A stretch of 64,000 nucleotides of DNA from an uncultured Brevibacillus sp. (GTDB lineage: Bacteria > Bacillota > Bacilli > Brevibacillales > Brevibacillaceae), in the NCBI RefSeq assembly GCF_947502445.1, contig NZ_CANMZW010000005.1, positions 62,001-126,000 on the forward strand. The letters run 5' to 3'. A model generated the notes under the pieces. It worked only from the letters and a program-made list of their open reading frames with translations, did no database searches and was not told where the DNA came from. This document shows positions 43,600 through 52,649 of this stretch, piece after piece (the first letter of the stretch is position 1; each line of letters begins with the position of its first letter). The translations under genes and the position numbers were made by a program.

Positions 43600-44295
43600 T
43601 TACGGAAGTCGCAGAGACTCCCCTGGCTTCAGCGCTTTTCCGCGAATATCTTTTTCTGCCAGCTCTGCTACGAAAGCATCTCCATCCTGCTTGATTGGAG
43701 GGAAGGTATCGTAGTGAATCGGAACAACAAAATCAGCTTTTACCCACTCTGCTGCCTTGACCGCATCCTCTGGTCCCATCGTGAATACGTCCCCGATCGG
43801 CAAAAACGCGAGGTCGATATCGTGGCTGTCGCCAATCAGCTTCATATCCCCGAACAGCCCCGTATCCCCAGCATGGTAGACGATCTTGCCACCGATTTCA
43901 ATAATGAATCCGCCTGGCATCCCCATGTAGACGATTTGCTGCTCGTCATCGAGTACAACCGCGGAGCTATGGAAGGCTTGTGTCATTTTTACTTTTCCGA
44001 ATGGAAGTTTCGTCGCTCCTCCTAGGTTCAGTGCGAAGGTCTTGGCGCCTTTCCAGCCCAGATATGTAGCCAGCTCATGCGTTGCAATAATGGTTGCATC
44101 GTTCGCTTTTGCCAGTTCAACCGCGTCCAGAATATGGTCGATATGACCGTGTGTTAACAGGATGTACTGCACGGAAATATCCTCCAGCCTCGTTGCTGCC
44201 AGCGGATTGCCTGAAATAAACGGGTCAATCATGATTGAGTGCCCTTCGGTAGTCAATTGTACGGAGGCATGACCGTGAAATTTTATATCCAACAT
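43600..44295 (-). CDS. UPF0173 metal-dependent hydrolase
   Basis: A 231-residue metallo-beta-lactamase-fold protein of the UPF0173 family (YtkL in B. subtilis). It begins MLDIKFHGHASVQL and has the metal motif THGHIDHILD, IIATHELATYLGW, HAGDTGLFGDMK and IPIHYDTFPPIKQD. Natural substrate unknown. GGCAGGGG precedes the ATG. Confidence 0.88.
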   Translation of the reverse strand: MLDIKFHGHASVQLTTEGHSIMIDPFISGNPLAATRLEDISVQYILLTHGHIDHILDAVELAKANDATIIATHELATYLGWKGAKTFALNLGGATKLPFGKVKMTQAFHSSAVVLDDEQQIVYMGMPGGFIIEIGGKIVYHAGDTGLFGDMKLIGDSHDIDLAFLPIGDVFTMGPEDAVKAAEWVKADFVVPIHYDTFPPIKQDGDAFVAELAEKDIRGKALKPGESLRLP

Positions 44296-44430
44296 GGTAT
44301 CCCCTGCCTTCTTGGTAATCTTTGCATTCCTCTATTATGTTACCACGAAGAGGGGCGGGAATAAAATCTACATCATTCGAGCCAGACTTTAAACGTGCCG
44401 TCACTACCTTGGCTATGGAGTTCATACAGA

Positions 44431-44465
44431 TGCAGAAAAAGCACCTCTGGGGTGCTTTTTCTGCA
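44431..44465. terminator. Perfect bidirectional hairpin
   Basis: TGCAGAAAAAGCACC (44431-44445) pairs perfectly with GGTGCTTTTTCTGCA (44451-44465). It ends the small Sm-like gene on the minus strand. Confidence 0.85.
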
Positions 44466-44476
44466 ATGATCAGCCT

Positions 44477-44656
44477 TTAAATAAGTGATAAAAGCGCAAT
44501 AATCTCCGCAATTCGAATAATGCTGCGGCGGCCATCAATGCGCATAATAACGGTACTTCTTTTCACATCAACCATTCTACCTGTAAAACTGCCATTTTTC
44601 GTTTCGATCCGAACGTCCGTCCCTATCATTTTCCTAGCCTGATCACTAAATGCCAT
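44477..44656 (-). CDS. Small Sm/LSm-like protein (59 residues)
   Basis: ATG at 44656 is six bases after AGGAGGG, and TAA ends at 44477, just before a perfect terminator. The 59 residues begin MAFSDQARKMIGTDVRIETK and continue with NGSFTGRMVDVKRSTVIMRI, ending in RIAEIIALLSLI. Alternating beta-strands (V-I-E-T, F-T-G-R-M-V-D-V, T-V-I-M-R-I, S-I-I-R-I) recall the Sm fold of Hfq/YlxS or the DUF2642-type spore proteins. It is too short for most gene finders. Role unknown; RNA or protein binding are candidates. Confidence 0.65.
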   Translation of the reverse strand: MAFSDQARKMIGTDVRIETKNGSFTGRMVDVKRSTVIMRIDGRRSIIRIAEIIALLSLI

Positions 44657-44991
44657 GATTATCCCTCCTTTATCTGCATCGTATGCTCTTTTGTGATAGC
44701 CCTACTAGAGCAACAGCGGAGATCGTACAAAAATGTACTTGTACCCGTAACCATTTGTCCCTCTGTCTAACCCTGAAACCATGAGCAGGCGGATTGCTAT
44801 CTGTACATCTGCTGATGAGGAATGTCGGTGCTCTGGCGAGATTTGTCGCTGGATGCCGCATAGAAGAAAAACTTCTCTATCCCCAGACGAACACTGCAAG
44901 TATTTGTCGCACGATTCCTACAGGAAAAGTCCGCTGTGCACAGAAACGGTAATACAAGGACAATCGGAAATACATGCCAGGAGGGATACTC
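44657..44991. other. Gene-free region before the MerR-like gene
   Basis: About 335 bases between the divergent Sm-like and MerR-like genes. Reading frames here have no ribosome sites. It presumably carries both promoters, but I see no clear -35/-10 pair or hairpin. Confidence 0.4.
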
Positions 44992-45582
44992 ATGGGAAAT
45001 GTAATTGAATTGGTTGCAAGAGAGCGGACGTACAGTGGCAGAGAGGTCGCTGATCTACTCGGAATCGGGGCAAGCACACTCCGCAAATGGAGCATGCTTT
45101 TGGAAAGCCACGGCTACTGGTTTTTGCGCGATAATCAAAATCGCCGGGAGTATAGACAAATCGATATTAACGCTCTCCAGCGATTTTACCGCCTGACAAA
45201 GGACCAGCTCGTTCCACAGGAAGAAGCAGCCCAAATGATCGTCACACATAATTCGTCTGAGCCTGCACCTCGTAGCGAAGCTGCCGTAGCTCTTGCCCCA
45301 GCTCCGGTGCTCCACCCACAAGTAAAGGATGAATCAATCGCCCAGCTGGACCAAAAATTGCACATCCTGGCTAGTCACGTTAAACAGCAGGATGCTGCCC
45401 ACCAGGAACTGCTGGCCCGTGTGGAAAAGCAGGAGGCGTACATCCGCAGCAGCTTGAAGGAGCGCGATCGCCGCCTGACCAAAGCAATGACCGACATCAT
45501 GGACGCCAAAGCGCAGCTGGCAAAAATGAAGGATGCCGAGCGGAAAACGACGATTTGGCAAAAGCTGTTTCGCATTCAGTAA
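44992..45582 (+). CDS. MerR-like HTH protein with coiled-coil tail
   Basis: A 196-residue protein with a MerR-type winged HTH (TYSGREVADLLGIGASTLRKWS, residues 14-60), a Pro/Ala-rich linker, and a C-terminal coiled coil (about 115-190, heptads with LDQKLHILASHVKQQ). This layout resembles RacA-type chromosome-anchoring proteins and DUF3967 plasmid/phage replication proteins, but no name is certain. AGGAGGG precedes the ATG. The ORF ends 46 bases before the convergent ABC gene. Confidence 0.7.
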   Translation: MGNVIELVARERTYSGREVADLLGIGASTLRKWSMLLESHGYWFLRDNQNRREYRQIDINALQRFYRLTKDQLVPQEEAAQMIVTHNSSEPAPRSEAAVALAPAPVLHPQVKDESIAQLDQKLHILASHVKQQDAAHQELLARVEKQEAYIRSSLKERDRRLTKAMTDIMDAKAQLAKMKDAERKTTIWQKLFRIQ

Positions 45583-45612
45583 TCGCGCGTGTTCATATGA
45601 CCATTTTGAACA

Positions 45613-45628
45613 ACCTCTATATAGAGGT
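45613..45628. other. Perfect 16-bp palindrome between convergent genes
   Basis: ACCTCTATATAGAGGT is a perfect palindrome directly next to the stop codon of the ABC-AbrB gene. It lacks a loop and T run, so it is a poor terminator; it may be a protein site or chance. Confidence 0.3.
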
Positions 45629-46500
45629 CATCGGCGAGGCGGGAAAAGTACGATACGATCCTCTTCTAGCTCAATCCGCAATTTCCCGTCCACTCCGATC
45701 GCCCGTAGATATTCTCCAGGAATTTGCAGTCGTCCCGCCTGATCAAGCACGGCGCATTCATCATGGATGTCTTCCTCCGCCGCCTCTCCGTCAGGTAGCT
45801 CGGCCTGTTCGGCAACAGCGCCTTTTCGCCGCACGATCTCACTGGACGTTTTTCCGTCACGAATAGCTACAACTCGATCTACTTTTCGCGCCAGCTCCAA
45901 ATCATGTGTCACGATGACAACCGTGAGCCCGAACGAACGGTTGAGCTCCTGAAAAAGGTCAAGAATCATGGCAGCTGTCCGGGTATCGACACTGCCTGTC
46001 GGCTCATCAGCCAAAAGCAGCTTCGGCTCATTGGCAAGTGCAATCGCAATGGCTACACGCTGCTGCTCGCCTCCTGACAGCTCACTGAGTCTGTTGTTTT
46101 TTCGGTGACTCAATCCAACCAAATCCAATAATTCCTGTGCTCGCTCTCGTTTTCTCTTGCCCCGCAAAAGCATCGGCAGCTCCACATTTTGCTGGGCGGT
46201 GAGATAGGGAATCAGGTTGCGGGCGTTGTTCTGCCAGACAAAGCCTACCGTCTCCAGACGATATTTGACCAGCTCTGCGTTCGTCAGCCGAAAGAGGTCC
46301 GCTCCCGCTACGAACAGCTTGCCTGCGGAGGGACGGTCCAATCCTCCCAGCATGTTTAAGAGCGTCGATTTGCCACTGCCGCTGTTCCCGATAATCCCCA
46401 TCAGTTCTCCGTTCTCTACCTTTAAATCAAGTCCTTGCAGCGCAACCACTTCCAAATCGGCTGCTTTATAGATTTTGACCAAATTTTCACATACAATCAT
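45628..46500 (-). CDS. ABC transporter ATPase with C-terminal AbrB-like domain
   Basis: A 290-residue protein. Residues 1-225 are a LolD/MacB-type ATPase: Walker [11 protein letters not shown]-loop, signature LSGGEQQRV, Walker [10 protein letters not shown]. After an acidic linker the last 50 residues read [19 protein letters not shown]...IVLFPP, the swapped-hairpin AbrB/SpoVT pattern (D-x-x-G-R-[IL]-x-[IL]-P, then [11 protein letters not shown]). AbrB domains dimerise and usually bind DNA. Such a fusion is unusual. The start at 46500 follows GGGGGAGG and is four bases after the end of the permease gene. Confidence 0.85.
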   Translation of the reverse strand: MIVCENLVKIYKAADLEVVALQGLDLKVENGELMGIIGNSGSGKSTLLNMLGGLDRPSAGKLFVAGADLFRLTNAELVKYRLETVGFVWQNNARNLIPYLTAQQNVELPMLLRGKRKRERAQELLDLVGLSHRKNNRLSELSGGEQQRVAIAIALANEPKLLLADEPTGSVDTRTAAMILDLFQELNRSFGLTVVIVTHDLELARKVDRVVAIRDGKTSSEIVRRKGAVAEQAELPDGEAAEEDIHDECAVLDQAGRLQIPGEYLRAIGVDGKLRIELEEDRIVLFPPRR

Positions 46501-46504
46501 CCGC

Positions 46505-49390
46505 TTAATCCTCCCCCAGCTTAACAGCTTGATGGATCTGCAAGCGAGACAACAAGATGCCCACGACCCCGATTCCAATTATCAATGTGATCGCAGTAAA
46601 CGTATAAATGATCTGTTCATCTTGCGGGTTAGAAACCACAGAAAATGGCGGTACCTGTTTATCCGCCTGAAGATACAAACCTAGTGCGGGGAGGAATAGC
46701 ATATTCGCAAGCTTCCCCGCCGCCATACCAATGGCAAACGCAATACCAAACGTCAGCAGCTGCTCCCATGCGAGAACGCGTACCAACTGCCCGAATGGCA
46801 TTCCCATGGCACGAAAAACACCATACTGCAACTTGCGCGCTCCAAGCGTAAGCACCCAGTACATGATGTACCCGATAAACGTAATCAGCATGGACAAAAG
46901 GAATCCAAGTGTCAAAGCACCGTTCAAGCCTAAGTAATAAGCACTGTTTTTCACCTTGATCAATTGCTGCCCCGCATTATCCAGCTGGCTCAGCCTGATA
47001 TTTGCCTGAGAGAGACCTTCATAGAGCTCCTCAGTGGATGCCTCGGGGTTCATATCGAGCCAGACTTGATACGGCTCCAGTCGCATTTTGTCTTGTACGA
47101 ACGGAAGATTGGCCACTACCAGATACCGCTCTTCTTTTCCATTGCTGTATGTTCCTTTTTTCGGCACCGGATTCCAGCCCGGCCAATAATCTACGATGGC
47201 ATACACGATAGCTTCTGCCGGACGCGCTTCCTTCCAACCGACGACAATCGTTTGTCCCTCAATCACATTCAGCTTGTCTGCAAGAGTTCGTGACACGATA
47301 ACTGCTTGAGGCTCTTGGGCTAAAAGATTCAAATATTCATAGAAATGATGCGGGAACAATGCTGGCTTCCACCAGGCGACCTGCCCGAAATCTTGTGGAT
47401 CGATGCCCATCAGGGACGCTCCCTTAGCTGAGCGATCGCTGAAAGACGCCTCGGCCAACTCATTCACGTAAACTTTGGCTGCATGCTTCACCCCTGGCAG
47501 CTGTGAGTAAACCGCAAAATCTGGTTCCTCATACTGTGTAGGCACTGCCTCTGGCTCGTTACTATCCATGGCTTCCCCTTCTGGTCCACTCACCGGCTTA
47601 CGATGAATCAAAACAGCGGGCTTATCACTATTCCAGTCTGCTTTCAAGCGAATATCTGCACCTGTGTCGTAGCGTATGCGCTCTTCTGCATTCTGATTGA
47701 TCGTACGTGCCATACTTGCACTGAACATCCCTACAGCTACGGTGATGGTGACAAACAGCATAAGAAACTGATAATGCCGGGAAGCTCGCCCGACCTGTAC
47801 CAAGGTAGTATGCAGAGAAAGAGGAAAAAAGTGACGCCCCGCCCACAATACAAGCCTCAGAATCCACGGGTAGACTCGCAGACAAAACAAGCCAAACCCC
47901 AAAGCAAAGAGAACAGGCACAAAAAAGAGCAAGAAATCAACAGTCATCACTGGAGTGTTCTCACTTGACCCGGCTACAAAATCAAGCGTTTTATGATAGG
48001 AATACCAGCCATACCAAGAGATCAAAAGCAGCAAGACATCCAGAAACAGACGATGCCAGATGATTTGTCCAGTCATCCGCGCTACCTCTTGCTTGTGCGA
48101 TACAATGTTTTTTCTCGTCGCCATAAAAACCGATATCAGATTCAAAGCGACACACAAAATGATCGTCCAGCCAGCGTAAACGAATACTTCCTCGTTCAGG
48201 GTAACGTCCAGCCCCGTCCGATCAACAAACTGGAGAAAGCCATTGGAAATACCAAGCAATTTGCTAAGCAGTACCCCTACAAACGGACCAATCGCAAGTG
48301 CGCATAATCCAAGGATGATAATCTCCATGAAAAAAATGAAAAACACCTTGAAACGGCTAGCTCCCCTGCTGCTCAATACAGCAATTTCTGTACGCTGGCG
48401 TTCCACAATCAATCCCGACACCATAACCAGGTACAGCCCCAGCATGACAAAGATAGGGACGTAGAGAGACCAGAGAATCATCCGAAATTGTTTGCTCTGC
48501 TCATCATATTTGCTGACGATGCTGCTGGCAGGAAATTGAACGCGGAACTCATTTTTCTTCAATCCGTGCCGCAGCAGCTGATCTTCGACGTCAGAGGTAG
48601 TCGAGATCAGCCGATCTTTATCCACGGCGCGAAACGATTGATAGTGAAAGGCAGTGTACAGCTGGATCGAGCTGACCAGATTTTGTTCCTGCAAAAGCAA
48701 TTTGCGAAACAGCTGCTCATTGATCACAAAGCCCTTCGTGTATTCGCCAGTAGAAGCGAACCAGTACGGATCGTTTCCCTCTTTTTCTTTAAAAACCCCG
48801 ACAGGCTTGATAAACATTTTGAATGTAGCCTCTTTGTCGGATGTCAGCTCGTATATACTCCCCAGCACCATTCGCCGATCCTTCAAAGCTTTTTCTGTCA
48901 CCAGCGCTTCATACACGCCATCTACAGGAACTGACTCTGGCAGCCGACCATCGACAAGTGTCATATGCTTTTCCAGCTCGCTTAGCATATACAGCGGTGT
49001 GCTTTCAGGAAGCGTGGCTCGCTCCTTTTTTTGGTCTGCCAGAATTGCTTGGAACGGAACTGTCCGCAAGACTGTCGTACGTTCATATACAGGCACCTGA
49101 AGCGGCTCTATTACTTTATTCTGAAGATAGCTTTCCATCTGCTGAAGAAGTGTGGAGCTATCCTGTACCAGCTTATTTAGATTGATCGAAACTAGCAGCC
49201 CGCCTGGAAAATGCCTGCTATCCTTTTGGTATTGCTCCAGGTCCTTGGTCAACATACGCTGCTGGACGCCTGTCGTGAATGCGGGTATGCTCGAAGCCAG
49301 TCCAACCGCGACTATCAGCCCCATCAGCAGGCTGCCGACGAGCCAGCGGTTGTTCACCATTTTCCGCAGGATCATTTGCAACATTGCCAC
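46505..49390 (-). CDS. Large FtsX-like ABC permease
   Basis: A 961-residue MacB/FtsX-type permease. An N-terminal helix (LMGLIVAVGLASSIPAF) precedes a large extracellular domain (40-300); helices follow near 305-440 and 480-600, then a second extracellular domain (about 600-820) and C-terminal helices. No ATPase is fused. It likely exports peptides or lipids or transmits force across the wall. It lies between the adaptor and the AbrB-fused ATPase genes, so the four genes form one operon. Confidence 0.82.
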   Translation of the reverse strand: MAMLQMILRKMVNNRWLVGSLLMGLIVAVGLASSIPAFTTGVQQRMLTKDLEQYQKDSRHFPGGLLVSINLNKLVQDSSTLLQQMESYLQNKVIEPLQVPVYERTTVLRTVPFQAILADQKKERATLPESTPLYMLSELEKHMTLVDGRLPESVPVDGVYEALVTEKALKDRRMVLGSIYELTSDKEATFKMFIKPVGVFKEKEGNDPYWFASTGEYTKGFVINEQLFRKLLLQEQNLVSSIQLYTAFHYQSFRAVDKDRLISTTSDVEDQLLRHGLKKNEFRVQFPASSIVSKYDEQSKQFRMILWSLYVPIFVMLGLYLVMVSGLIVERQRTEIAVLSSRGASRFKVFFIFFMEIIILGLCALAIGPFVGVLLSKLLGISNGFLQFVDRTGLDVTLNEEVFVYAGWTIILCVALNLISVFMATRKNIVSHKQEVARMTGQIIWHRLFLDVLLLLISWYGWYSYHKTLDFVAGSSENTPVMTVDFLLFFVPVLFALGFGLFCLRVYPWILRLVLWAGRHFFPLSLHTTLVQVGRASRHYQFLMLFVTITVAVGMFSASMARTINQNAEERIRYDTGADIRLKADWNSDKPAVLIHRKPVSGPEGEAMDSNEPEAVPTQYEEPDFAVYSQLPGVKHAAKVYVNELAEASFSDRSAKGASLMGIDPQDFGQVAWWKPALFPHHFYEYLNLLAQEPQAVIVSRTLADKLNVIEGQTIVVGWKEARPAEAIVYAIVDYWPGWNPVPKKGTYSNGKEERYLVVANLPFVQDKMRLEPYQVWLDMNPEASTEELYEGLSQANIRLSQLDNAGQQLIKVKNSAYYLGLNGALTLGFLLSMLITFIGYIMYWVLTLGARKLQYGVFRAMGMPFGQLVRVLAWEQLLTFGIAFAIGMAAGKLANMLFLPALGLYLQADKQVPPFSVVSNPQDEQIIYTFTAITLIIGIGVVGILLSRLQIHQAVKLGED

Positions 49391-49401
49391 GCCTTGTCCC
49401 C

Positions 49402-50607
49402 CTATTCCAAAATGACCAACTGACCTGCTTTCAGTCCACTGCGAATTTCGACCTGCGTCTGATTGATGATTCCGACTTCCACATCGATTTCTTTTTTGCT
49501 CTTGCCCTCCAGCACTCGGACGTATTGTCTTCCTGAAAAGTCATGAAGTGCTCGCTTCGGTATGATCAGCGCCTGATCCTTTTTATCGACGATCACCTCT
49601 ATCGAAACGCTAGTGCCAGTCTCAATGTCCTCAGCGAGATTCTTCGGTGAGATGAGGAGACTTCGCTCGTATAATCGAGTCAATTCCTCGGGCAAATTGT
49701 CCGGAACGCTGAACGGTGTCTGCACGACCGTTCCTTCGCCTTTCGCTCCATTACCCCAAGCGAGTGTCACACTCATTCCTTCCACTACGTCCTTGATCGC
49801 TTCTCTCTCCGGAGCCGTATACAAAATAAACAGCTTCTGCGGATCTCCGACAGTTACCAAGGTTTGATGCGCATCCACTTCATCCCCCACCTGCTCGTTG
49901 CTGACGAAGATGACAATCCCGTCAAGCGGTGATATCAGCTTGGTTTCCGTCCACCGTTTTTGAAGATTTCCAAGCTCCATCTGCTTTTGCTTGAGATTTA
50001 GCCTGGCGCGCTCCACTGCATACTCCTTGCGCTTCGGGTCCTGCAATTTTGCTAGTTCTAACAAGGACTTGTCCCACTCGATTTGGGCAAGCTTGGTCTC
50101 GCTCGCTTTGGCGTTCATCTCTGCTTTGCGTACATCCAGCTTGGCTACCTCCACTTCGTAGTGGTTATCCTGTCCCGCTTCCAGCAGTTCCAGCTTTGCC
50201 TTTTCTACCTCATAGCGTGCCGATTCGATATCTCTTTCCAGCTCACCTGCGTCCAGTTCGGCCAGCACCTGCCCCTTTTTCACCAGATCACCACTTTGAA
50301 CAGAAAACGATTTTAGCCTGAAGCCCTTCGTCTCTGGAAAAGAAAGCTCCCTCTTATCTACAGTCGTGAACGTGCTGCTGCCCTTCACGCTTTTTACGAT
50401 AGTTCCCTGCTCCACTTCGGCTACTTCGTATTGAATCGGAGCGGGCTCTACTAAAGGCGGTGCCAAGACTGCCTCTTCTTTCGGAAAAATCGAACAGCCC
50501 GCAAGCATTGCCGACAATAAAACAGTGGCACATGCTCTCCCTTTAGGTCTATGTCTCGGAATGCACTTTGCCCAAGATGAAGCCGTCCTCCAGTTCACAT
50601 ACATCAT
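49402..50607 (-). CDS. Membrane-fusion (adaptor) lipoprotein of an ABC exporter
   Basis: A 401-residue MacA/HlyD-type adaptor. A lipobox LAGC follows a basic N-terminus; a lipoyl half-motif VQSGDLVKKGQVLAELD, a long coiled-coil hairpin (about 120-220), the second lipoyl half LISPLDGIVIFVSNEQVGD and a beta-barrel domain follow. The ATG at 50607, six bases after GGAGG, lies inside the 3' end of the ATPase gene (59-base overlap in another frame). An adaptor in a Gram-positive cell bridges permease and cell wall. Confidence 0.83.
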   Translation of the reverse strand: MMYVNWRTASSWAKCIPRHRPKGRACATVLLSAMLAGCSIFPKEEAVLAPPLVEPAPIQYEVAEVEQGTIVKSVKGSSTFTTVDKRELSFPETKGFRLKSFSVQSGDLVKKGQVLAELDAGELERDIESARYEVEKAKLELLEAGQDNHYEVEVAKLDVRKAEMNAKASETKLAQIEWDKSLLELAKLQDPKRKEYAVERARLNLKQKQMELGNLQKRWTETKLISPLDGIVIFVSNEQVGDEVDAHQTLVTVGDPQKLFILYTAPEREAIKDVVEGMSVTLAWGNGAKGEGTVVQTPFSVPDNLPEELTRLYERSLLISPKNLAEDIETGTSVSIEVIVDKKDQALIIPKRALHDFSGRQYVRVLEGKSKKEIDVEVGIINQTQVEIRSGLKAGQLVILE

Positions 50608-51241
50608 CTGCTACCTCCAATACACTCGGATCATGGGTTGTCATGATAATACTCATGCCCTCTTCTTCTACGAGACGGCGAAACACATGGCTAATATGCA
50701 TGCCCATTTTGCTGTCCAGCTCAGCAGTCGGCTCGTCCGCTAGCAGCAATAATGGCTTGCTCGCGACTGCACGAGCGATTGCACAGCGCTGCTGCTCCCC
50801 TCCCGACATTTCAAAAGGACGGTGATGGGCCCGCTTGGACAACCCGACCAAATCCAGCGAGTCACGGATGCGATCTTTCCATTCCATGGCGGGGATGCCA
50901 GACAGCCGTAATCCAAACTCGACATTTTCGGCTGCAGACATGAGCGGAAACAAGCCAAACGACTGGAAAATAAATCCCATATTTTTCTGCCTGATCCTGG
51001 TTCGTTCCCGATCAGACAGCTGTCCGATTTCCTTTCCCTGAAAATACACACTTCCCGCTGTCGGTCGATCAAGACCTCCCAGCAGGTTTAGTAGCGTTGT
51101 TTTTCCTGACCCTGACCTGCCTTTTAAGACGAGCAAGCTGCCTTTTTCTACTTGTATCGCTACTCCCTGAAGCGCACGCACAGCTGCGGCTCCTCTTCCA
51201 AAAACACGTTCTACTGCTCTCGCCTCCGAAATGAAAGCCAA
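50549..51241 (-). CDS. ABC transporter ATPase (MacB/LolD type)
   Basis: A 230-residue ATPase: Walker A GRSGSGKTT, signature MSGGEQQR, Walker [10 protein letters not shown], then TTHD. It starts with TTG at 51241, placed by GGGGG six bases upstream and the immediate LAFISEARAVERVFG. First gene of the four-gene exporter, so the operon has two ATPases for one permease gene. They could act as a heterodimer. Confidence 0.85.
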   Translation of the reverse strand: MAFISEARAVERVFGRGAAAVRALQGVAIQVEKGSLLVLKGRSGSGKTTLLNLLGGLDRPTAGSVYFQGKEIGQLSDRERTRIRQKNMGFIFQSFGLFPLMSAAENVEFGLRLSGIPAMEWKDRIRDSLDLVGLSKRAHHRPFEMSGGEQQRCAIARAVASKPLLLLADEPTAELDSKMGMHISHVFRRLVEEEGMSIIMTTHDPSVLEVADDVCELEDGFILGKVHSET

Positions 51242-51350
51242 ATTGACACCCCCGATTATATGTCTGAAAAGTATGAGTATTAATAATAGTACACGATGCA
51301 CCATCCATTTTTTAATAAAATTGGGATAAATTAATATAAACAAAAGTAAA

Positions 51351-51380
51351 AACCTCCTGTTCGAAAAGAAACAGGAGGTT
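51351..51380 (-). terminator. Terminator of the M20 amidohydrolase gene
   Basis: AACCTCCTGTT (51351-51361) pairs with AACAGGAGGTT (51370-51380); on the minus strand it is followed by TTTTTAC. Confidence 0.85.
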
Positions 51381-51402
51381 CATTCACGTTGTCTTGATCA
51401 GT

Positions 51403-52587
51403 CTAGCCTTCCATTACGATCTTTCTTGCAGCGTTGACAAACATCTTTACGCCTACTTCCAAAGCATCCTCATCAATGGTAAAGCGTGGGTGGTGGTGCG
51501 GATAAGTAATGCCTTTTTCCTTGTTTCCAGCAGCTACGTAGAAGAAGCAGCCTGGAGCTTTTTGCTGGAATGCGGAGAAGTCTTCGCCGCCCATGGTTGG
51601 ACGCATATGCTCAACCCACTCGGCTCCCAGTGATTCAACCACGACATCCTCCATCAACTGAGTGACTTCCGCGTCATTGATTACAGGACGGTAGCCAAAT
51701 TCATACTTGAACTCGTAGCTTCCTCCATGTGCATCGGTAATCCCTTTGATGACACGCTCCATGAGAGCAGGAACAGACTCACGCAAATCCTTGTCAAAGC
51801 TGCGGACTGTTCCGCACAGCTTCACTGCACCTGGGATAACATTGTGTGTCGTACCCCCGATGATTTGTGTAACGGAGAGAACCAGGTTGTCCAGTGGATC
51901 GGCATAGCGGGAGACAACATGCTGAAGATTTGTTACGACCTGTGCTGCAATCGCGATGCTGTCAATCGTTTCATGCGGCAGAGCAGCATGTCCGCCTTTC
52001 CCAAGCACCGTAATCCAGAACGTGTCTGGTGCTGCCATCATCGGTCCAGGGCAAATTCCTACTGTTCCGAATTCCATTGTGGACCACAGATGCGTACCGA
52101 TGACCATGTCTACGCCATCCATTACGCCCGCTTGCACCATTTCCTCAGCGCCGCCTGGATATACTTCTTCCGCATGCTGGAACAAAAAGCGCACTTCGCC
52201 TTTGATCTGATCCTTCATGCCGGACAATATTTTTGCTGTACCAAGCAGCATCGAGGTATGTCCATCGTGACCACACGCATGCATCACGCCCGGGTTTTTG
52301 GAAATGAATTCGAACGTGTTTTCCTCCGTAATCGGCAAAGCGTCCATGTCGGCGCGCATCGCCAATACCTTCCCTGGCTGGGAGCCAATTAGACGAGCCA
52401 TTACGCTGTTTTTTGTCGGTCTCGTAATTTCCAAATTGCCAAAAGAACTGAGCGTCTCATAAACAAACTGAGCTGTTTTCTCTTCGTGGAAGGAAAGCTC
52501 CGGATTTTCGTGCAAATAGCGTCTCCAAGCAATGACCTGTTCCTTCATTGCTTCTACCGTCTGATTCAATGATGCTGCTGTTGTCAT
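51403..52587 (-). CDS. M20-family amidohydrolase (HipO/YtnL-like)
   Basis: A 394-residue metal-dependent hydrolase of the M20D branch. HENPELSFHEEKTAQ, MRADMDALPI, HACGHDGHTSMLLG, FLFQHAEEVYPGGA and a C-terminal MGGEDFSAF are visible. Members remove acyl groups from N-acyl amino acids such as hippurate or N-acetyl-aminopimelate. GAGGAGGA precedes the ATG. Sixty bases downstream of the amidase gene below, likely one operon. Confidence 0.87.
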   Translation of the reverse strand: MTTAASLNQTVEAMKEQVIAWRRYLHENPELSFHEEKTAQFVYETLSSFGNLEITRPTKNSVMARLIGSQPGKVLAMRADMDALPITEENTFEFISKNPGVMHACGHDGHTSMLLGTAKILSGMKDQIKGEVRFLFQHAEEVYPGGAEEMVQAGVMDGVDMVIGTHLWSTMEFGTVGICPGPMMAAPDTFWITVLGKGGHAALPHETIDSIAIAAQVVTNLQHVVSRYADPLDNLVLSVTQIIGGTTHNVIPGAVKLCGTVRSFDKDLRESVPALMERVIKGITDAHGGSYEFKYEFGYRPVINDAEVTQLMEDVVVESLGAEWVEHMRPTMGGEDFSAFQQKAPGCFFYVAAGNKEKGITYPHHHPRFTIDEDALEVGVKMFVNAARKIVMEG

Positions 52588-52649
52588 CCTAGTTCCTCCT
52601 CGTCCGGGATTTTCCCACGCACCCGGAGTTCTCTATCTTTCGTAGTCGT

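Noticed and set aside
44781..45008. 75-codon Cys-rich plus-strand ORF
   Set aside because: No ribosome site, overlaps the start of a better gene, and composition follows the reverse strand.
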